Translations under genes and position numbers: made by a program
The notes under the pieces: generated by a model
Told to the model about the DNA's origin: nothing
Databases searched by the model: none
Seen by the model: only the letters and a program-made list of their open reading frames with translations
NCBI GenBank assembly: GCA_028281495.1
Contig: JANQJU010000033.1
Coordinates: 310,001 to 374,000 of the forward strand
Direction: 5' to 3'
DNA: 64,000 nucleotides
Origin: SAR324 cluster bacterium
GTDB lineage: Bacteria > SAR324 > NAC60-12
Shown here: piece after piece, positions 59,312 to 64,000 of the stretch
How positions within the stretch are numbered: position 1 is the first letter of the stretch
Layout of the letters: the number at the start of each line of letters is the position of its first letter

Positions 59312-62300
59312 TTAGGGATTTTGCTCCTCAAAGAATTCCAAAGACCTTTCGTTTGCATCCAATGTGAATTCAAAGGTGCGTTCTACATTGGCCATGTCGG
59401 TGACACTGATTGTGAACATCACTTTTTCATCGGGTGGTAGGGTTTCTCCAGCCCAGAACAAGAAGTTGACATCGTAGGCATTCGTGGAACCTGCTGAGAA
59501 ATTCAACTGAGGCAAAATGGTATTCAGAGTCGTTCCCACATTTCCAAGCATTTCGGCAACAACTGGCGTGGAGGTGAAATCCTCCATATTCCGTTCTTGT
59601 TCAGGATCATCATGTAATTTCACGAACACCTCAACCACACTTTCTTGGAAAATCACATCGGGGAAATCCGCTGCCGTTGCGACATCGGAATTGTTCGCAA
59701 TGATGCTCTGAAACGTGTTTGCGTCGGACCAAGGAGACGCCAAAAGCCGGAAAATGGACCCTGAACCATTACTGCTGGTATCCCAATTGATGTCGACGAA
59801 TCCATCACCGTTGAGATCCAGCGGACTTCCGAACTCTGAAAACGGTTTGCCCAAGAACCACTCCAACTTGCCTTTGTTCGCCAGAATGAACTTGAATACC
59901 ACATTCCCTGGTTGGATTTGATTATTGACAGGGATCTGCAACGCGAGTTCTTGTCCCACCTCAACAGTGGCGTTGGAACCGGAGTCAAAATTTTGCCCAG
60001 CAGTAAACTTTTCCAGACGAACACTAGCACCAGCATTGGAGCCTTGAGGCTGAAGATCAATTCCTAACACCGATATCCCATCGGAGAGACGGCGTATTTC
60101 ATAAAATCCCGAATTCAAGACATTGAGATCTGTGATCGTGGTCCCCATCTGAGCGAGGGCATAGCTGGATTGGTCAATTGACACCGAAAATACATTACCA
60201 GCAACCGTATTGAGTGTGAGGATGGTATCAGTGGCAATTCCGCCAGTTTGTGAGCATTCGAAGTTGTCTACAATAGTATCTCCTTGAATTTCTCCACAGG
60301 AGAACACGGAATCAGTTCTTACAGAATTGCCTGCAGTCAGCCCACCTTCCGCCAAAGTCTCTGGAGATTCTTGGACAGAGGCAGCAACCGCCAGAGTCAC
60401 CTCCATATTCTCGGTACCGCTACCGGAATTCAAAGCGTTCACGGTGAAAGTATGAATATTATCACCGAAACACTGATTGGTTCCATTGTTGATGAATTGA
60501 AAATTGTTAGAATTGAAACACACCAACTCATTCACGGCCACATCCAATTCACTCCCACCTGGACCACCCGGACCACCGCTGCCCCCACCAGGAACCGTGA
60601 TGCCACCAGCCACATAATACGCCCGTTGATCCGTAGGTTCACTCAACAAATTCTTGCCCACGGCAAGCAAAACCAAATTTAAGGTTTGGCTCGGTAATGT
60701 CCCTGGTGCAATGGTGAAACTGGTATTTTGAGGAGGAATCGTCACAACATGCTCAAATGGATTGTGGCTATCTGTGGAAAAGATCCGTAATTCGTACTCC
60801 AAGGCATTGCTCACCGGACTCCAACTGATTTCCATGGTTTTGGAAGAACTGAACACAGCACCATCTGTCAGGGTTTGGAAGCTCTCGGTTCCTTCACGGA
60901 ATTGAACGGTGCTGAAACTGCCCAAGCGGATCCCGCTGGCTGAGGAGGCGATATTTAAGATAAAGTCGTCCTCAATAGGAAGGGGGGCGGTATGGGTGTT
61001 TCCAGAAGGATCGACCACGGAGTTAAAAGAAACGCCAAATTCGAACTTGGCATTGATCTCAGAAGATTCGGTCGATAGATCCAAAAATGCTAAACTGTTG
61101 GAAGGATTATTGACAGGAAACCAGAGCAGCAGCTCATCAGGGGTAAGGATCGACCCTTCGTTGGTTGTCGCAACGGCAACACTCTGTCCCAGACTGGTAT
61201 CGACCGTGCTATTGTTCACGTCGACCACAAAGCGTCGTACAGTCTCAGCTTGCGACAGGCCTTCATTGATATCGGAAGGAAAGCGAACCCGGATGTGATC
61301 AATCTGTTGCACGGGTCCGGTAAACCGCATACCGACCAAATTTCCCCCTCCGTTGCTGGTGGCTAAAAAGAAACGGAGGGAATCCTCACCGCCCGGCCCA
61401 GACGGACCACCAGGACCACCAAAACTTTCTAGTTTCACATTGGGATCTTCATCATTCGGATCAAAAATTTCAGGCACGCCATCCAAATCATTATCAATAA
61501 TATGGCCGGCACTTTGTGCTGTGAAAGCTTGCCCGGCGGTGGTCACAGCCAGCGTATACTCGGTCAACAATAATTCGATTTCTCGATTGGCTTCCAGGTC
61601 GCCGACTCGTTTCTGGATGTAAGCAAATAGATCAAATGCCTGATCGTTATCCAAATCTAGAGCCAACATGTCTCCATTATCCCAACTACTGATGGAAGTA
61701 CCGGTGCTGGCCACCGTGTAGCTACGTTGCGTTTCATTGTACGTTAATCGTCCCAGCAGCACATTCGCACCGCTGTTTTCAGCATTCACTTCGAGTGTGG
61801 GATTCACTGAGCTGAAGTTGGAAGGAATGCCGTTGGTCGGATTTCCAAAAATACTACTCAATTCGCTCAATGCTTTGGCTTCTTCAAATTTATTGCCCGC
61901 ATATCGCAGTTGGGCTGCGCTGGCAACGGTACTATTGTAGCCAAAAGTAAAGTCACTGTTTCCAGAGGTGATTTGATGCGTAATTGGATTCAAACTGAGC
62001 TGGAGATAGTCCCCAAAAAACAGATTCACCCGCTGCACGTCAGAACTCAACGGCGGCCCAAATTCTGCGGAGGTGGTATCGAGCGAGCCGTCCCGTTGAA
62101 TCTGAGCAAATCCGATATCGATCACCCCTTTGTCTTGATTCCGATTGATGTAGCGCACTTCCAATAACCAAAATTCCCCCTCGGTGTCTTGGAGCAGGTA
62201 CACGGGCGGTCCATCGTCAAACTGGCTTTGGAACAGCGCTTCCGGATCACTGATGCTCATAAACGAAGCCGAGTTTTGCAGATTGGGACTCGTTAACAAG

Positions 62301-64000
62301 CTGCCAAAATTGAACCCAAATGCGGTTTGTAAACCAATCAGCGGATTGCCATTGTCTGTGAGAGTAGGAGAAGGGCTAGCGGAGCTGAAGTCAGCATACA
62401 ACGGAGCGATTCGGGCTTGGGGGGAACCAGCTGAATCATCCGTTCGAAGCAGGAAAGTTCCGGACTCTCGAACAAAATAAAAATCGGTGGTGGTGCTCAA
62501 GGTAAGGAATGGTTCTCCACTGGAAAAATTGCTCAGTGTGGCCCCTTCTCCCGAATTGGCAAATAAGGTAATGCCGGGCACTTGGCGTTGTTCTTGGTCT
62601 GGAGGAATCTCAAACGGTTCGTCAGGTGGGCACACTTCCAACGGATTCGCAAATCCATCCACAAATAAGGGGATCGATGGAATTTTGTTTCGGTATTCAT
62701 TCGAGGTGATTTGAATCAGATATTCCTGATCGGGCGGAACATTCGTTGCTCGCAATTCTGCAAAGGTGCCCGGCGTGAGTGTCATGGTAATGGGGTCTCC
62801 GGCAATTTCCGCCCCTTCAAAACCGAAACGTGCGGGAAACAACTGAGCGCTGAATTCGCTGCTGCTGATATTTTGGAAATCGTACGATACGATATGACAC
62901 ACCACTTCCACATTCTGCCGTGACTGATTGCCAATGAAACGATCCTGAAAATCTTGGTCGGACTGGAATTCAGGAAGCTGTGGGAGTTCGCTGAAAATGT
63001 CCTCGCCTTCGGCAATATTGCGGATTTTGGCTTCCAAGGCGGTATGAGCGTCTCCATCTGAAAAGGCACTTTGATTCAACAAGCCCGCCACCAATGTCGA
63101 AACGGAAAAAGATTCAGATTTTGGCGATAAAAATTTGAAATTGTTGAACCGAGGCTGAAGTCTCAAAAAATTCTGGGCATCCACAAACTCTTCAAAAAAC
63201 CCGGCTGAAGCATCGATCAAGTATTCCGATTCCAACAACACCTTCAGGAAAAAGAAAGCCGCCTTCACCGTCAGTTCGGTTTCCGCACCGATGGTTTCCC
63301 CATACAAACTATTGGGGGTCCCGGGTGGAGGAAAAGCAGCAACCATCCCTTGTTGCAAAGCCCGACGCGCCCGGTCAAAGGCAAAACTAGGAGGAATGTC
63401 ACGCGATTCCACGCCAAGCACAAAATCCCGATATTCGATTCGGGATTGGGGAAAAGTGAAAAATTCTCCCTCCGCTTGGGAACGACTCATTTGTTCTTTC
63501 AAAGCTTCCCGCACAAACAAACCGTAATACGATTCGTCATTGGTCAACTCTTCCGCTGCTTTTTGAGGGTTGATTCCGAGCCTAAAGCGCATTCGGCTCA
63601 GCAATTCATCGCTGCTTACGGTTTCCCCTGAGGAAGGCACTTGTTGTTTGCCACTGTAGATCGGAATGATCTGCCCATTTTGTTCCACCAAGTTGACCGG
63701 TTCGGTACGCCATACAAAGTTCTCTGCCACCACAGCAGCTAAGCGTTTCACCGTGACAGTATTTGTGGAGGCGAGCATCATCTGATTGATCGCGGCATCG
63801 GAGATAACGGGTTCCAATTGTCGTCCAAACTGATGCATCAATTCCACTCGCTCCAAGTTTTTGCGTTCTTGCTCGGTTAAACTTGAGGGAGGACGAAAAA
63901 TCAGGCCATTGAGCACGGCCTCCGCGACATCCACATTCGCATTGGAGGGGTCAAACAACTGTGTGATCTCATTCACTTGGGTGGTCAAATCTGGAATCGA
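59312..64000 (-). CDS. Giant extracellular protein, N-terminus beyond the window
   Basis: At least 1562 residues; the frame is open to the right edge, so the gene starts outside. No enzyme domain is seen. The first 300 visible residues are helical, then come beta-sandwich-like segments, a thrombospondin-type-3-like calcium stretch (DNDLDGVPEIFDPNDEDPN), a fibronectin-III-like piece (MEISWSPVSNALEYELRIF), two Gly/Pro linkers (GGPGGPSGPGG; GGGSGGPGGPGG) and a dockerin-like LDLNGDGFVDINWD near the C-terminus. It looks like a cell-surface or secreted multi-domain protein. It ends about 250 bases from the zinc operon's promoter region. Confidence 0.85.
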   Translation of the reverse strand, partial: SIPDLTTQVNEITQLFDPSNANVDVAEAVLNGLIFRPPSSLTEQERKNLERVELMHQFGRQLEPVISDAAINQMMLASTNTVTVKRLAAVVAENFVWRTEPVNLVEQNGQIIPIYSGKQQVPSSGETVSSDELLSRMRFRLGINPQKAAEELTNDESYYGLFVREALKEQMSRSQAEGEFFTFPQSRIEYRDFVLGVESRDIPPSFAFDRARRALQQGMVAAFPPPGTPNSLYGETIGAETELTVKAAFFFLKVLLESEYLIDASAGFFEEFVDAQNFLRLQPRFNNFKFLSPKSESFSVSTLVAGLLNQSAFSDGDAHTALEAKIRNIAEGEDIFSELPQLPEFQSDQDFQDRFIGNQSRQNVEVVCHIVSYDFQNISSSEFSAQLFPARFGFEGAEIAGDPITMTLTPGTFAELRATNVPPDQEYLIQITSNEYRNKIPSIPLFVDGFANPLEVCPPDEPFEIPPDQEQRQVPGITLFANSGEGATLSNFSSGEPFLTLSTTTDFYFVRESGTFLLRTDDSAGSPQARIAPLYADFSSASPSPTLTDNGNPLIGLQTAFGFNFGSLLTSPNLQNSASFMSISDPEALFQSQFDDGPPVYLLQDTEGEFWLLEVRYINRNQDKGVIDIGFAQIQRDGSLDTTSAEFGPPLSSDVQRVNLFFGDYLQLSLNPITHQITSGNSDFTFGYNSTVASAAQLRYAGNKFEEAKALSELSSIFGNPTNGIPSNFSSVNPTLEVNAENSGANVLLGRLTYNETQRSYTVASTGTSISSWDNGDMLALDLDNDQAFDLFAYIQKRVGDLEANREIELLLTEYTLAVTTAGQAFTAQSAGHIIDNDLDGVPEIFDPNDEDPNVKLESFGGPGGPSGPGGEDSLRFFLATSNGGGNLVGMRFTGPVQQIDHIRVRFPSDINEGLSQAETVRRFVVDVNNSTVDTSLGQSVAVATTNEGSILTPDELLLWFPVNNPSNSLAFLDLSTESSEINAKFEFGVSFNSVVDPSGNTHTAPLPIEDDFILNIASSASGIRLGSFSTVQFREGTESFQTLTDGAVFSSSKTMEISWSPVSNALEYELRIFSTDSHNPFEHVVTIPPQNTSFTIAPGTLPSQTLNLVLLAVGKNLLSEPTDQRAYYVAGGITVPGGGSGGPGGPGGSELDVAVNELVCFNSNNFQFINNGTNQCFGDNIHTFTVNALNSGSGTENMEVTLAVAASVQESPETLAEGGLTAGNSVRTDSVFSCGEIQGDTIVDNFECSQTGGIATDTILTLNTVAGNVFSVSIDQSSYALAQMGTTITDLNVLNSGFYEIRRLSDGISVLGIDLQPQGSNAGASVRLEKFTAGQNFDSGSNATVEVGQELALQIPVNNQIQPGNVVFKFILANKGKLEWFLGKPFSEFGSPLDLNGDGFVDINWDTSSNGSGSIFRLLASPWSDANTFQSIIANNSDVATAADFPDVIFQESVVEVFVKLHDDPEQERNMEDFTSTPVVAEMLGNVGTTLNTILPQLNFSAGSTNAYDVNFLFWAGETLPPDEKVMFTISVTDMANVERTFEFTLDANERSLEFFEEQNP

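Overview
The window is from a Gram-negative, proteobacterium-like genome of moderate GC with no mobile elements, CRISPR or rRNA. Lipobox lipoproteins, periplasmic c-type cytochromes, a TctAB-type tripartite carrier, a sigma-54 regulator and PilZ/c-di-GMP signalling all fit. A GatA gene suggests the tRNA-dependent amidotransferase route, and one gene appears to use UGA as selenocysteine, so the cell should have a SelABCD system. The many large FG-GAP and surface proteins, and a style unlike Enterobacteria, make a deltaproteobacterial or SAR324-like lineage plausible. That placement is inference.

Layout. 0-5.3 kb: end of a tricarboxylate carrier operon (TctB partial, TctA), an orphan substrate-binding protein and a CitA/DcuS-CitB/DcuR type two-component system that probably senses the same substrates. 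5.4-10.3 kb: YcsI-like lyase, TfoX-N protein, a 29-residue membrane peptide, UmuD with a UmuC-like protein that has lost its catalytic Asp, and a receiver-cyclase-PilZ protein lacking one metal-binding Asp. 10.3-15.7 kb: a leftward operon of a rhodanese-NfuA fusion, a B12-type radical SAM protein ending in a CUAEP selenocysteine tail, and a sigma-54 response regulator, plus a universal stress protein. 15.8-23.9 kb: cytochrome c/copper monooxygenase lipoprotein, four small unknown genes, a 15-repeat FG-GAP protein and a coiled-coil repeat protein. 23.9-28.2 kb: a fatty-acid-like cluster (ACAD11-type kinase, MBL lipoprotein, TetR regulator with two operator-like palindromes, acyl-CoA dehydrogenase).

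28.4-45 kb: PP2C phosphatase, glutaredoxin, a LOG-family/unknown/PurC operon, a sugar dehydrogenase with its own cytochrome c domain, and a housekeeping run (exonuclease III, cysteine desulfurase, hydrolase, outer-membrane proteins, dUTPase, GatA, acyl-CoA-binding protein). 45-54 kb: tRNA-Leu(GAG), ArgJ, an ABC-2 permease, a STAS protein, a tandem AP2-domain protein, a sensor ending in a Glu-substituted receiver, an OpuC/OsmF-like binding protein and a KamA-family radical SAM enzyme. 54.4-59.1 kb: small lipoproteins, then a leftward Zrg-like zinc-uptake operon (His-rich DUF2796 protein, ATPase, permease, DUF3299 protein) with a palindrome in front. 59.3-64 kb: a giant surface protein running off the window.

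The strongest leads are the seleno-radical-SAM operon, UmuD paired with an apparently dead polymerase, and three signalling domains with substituted key residues.
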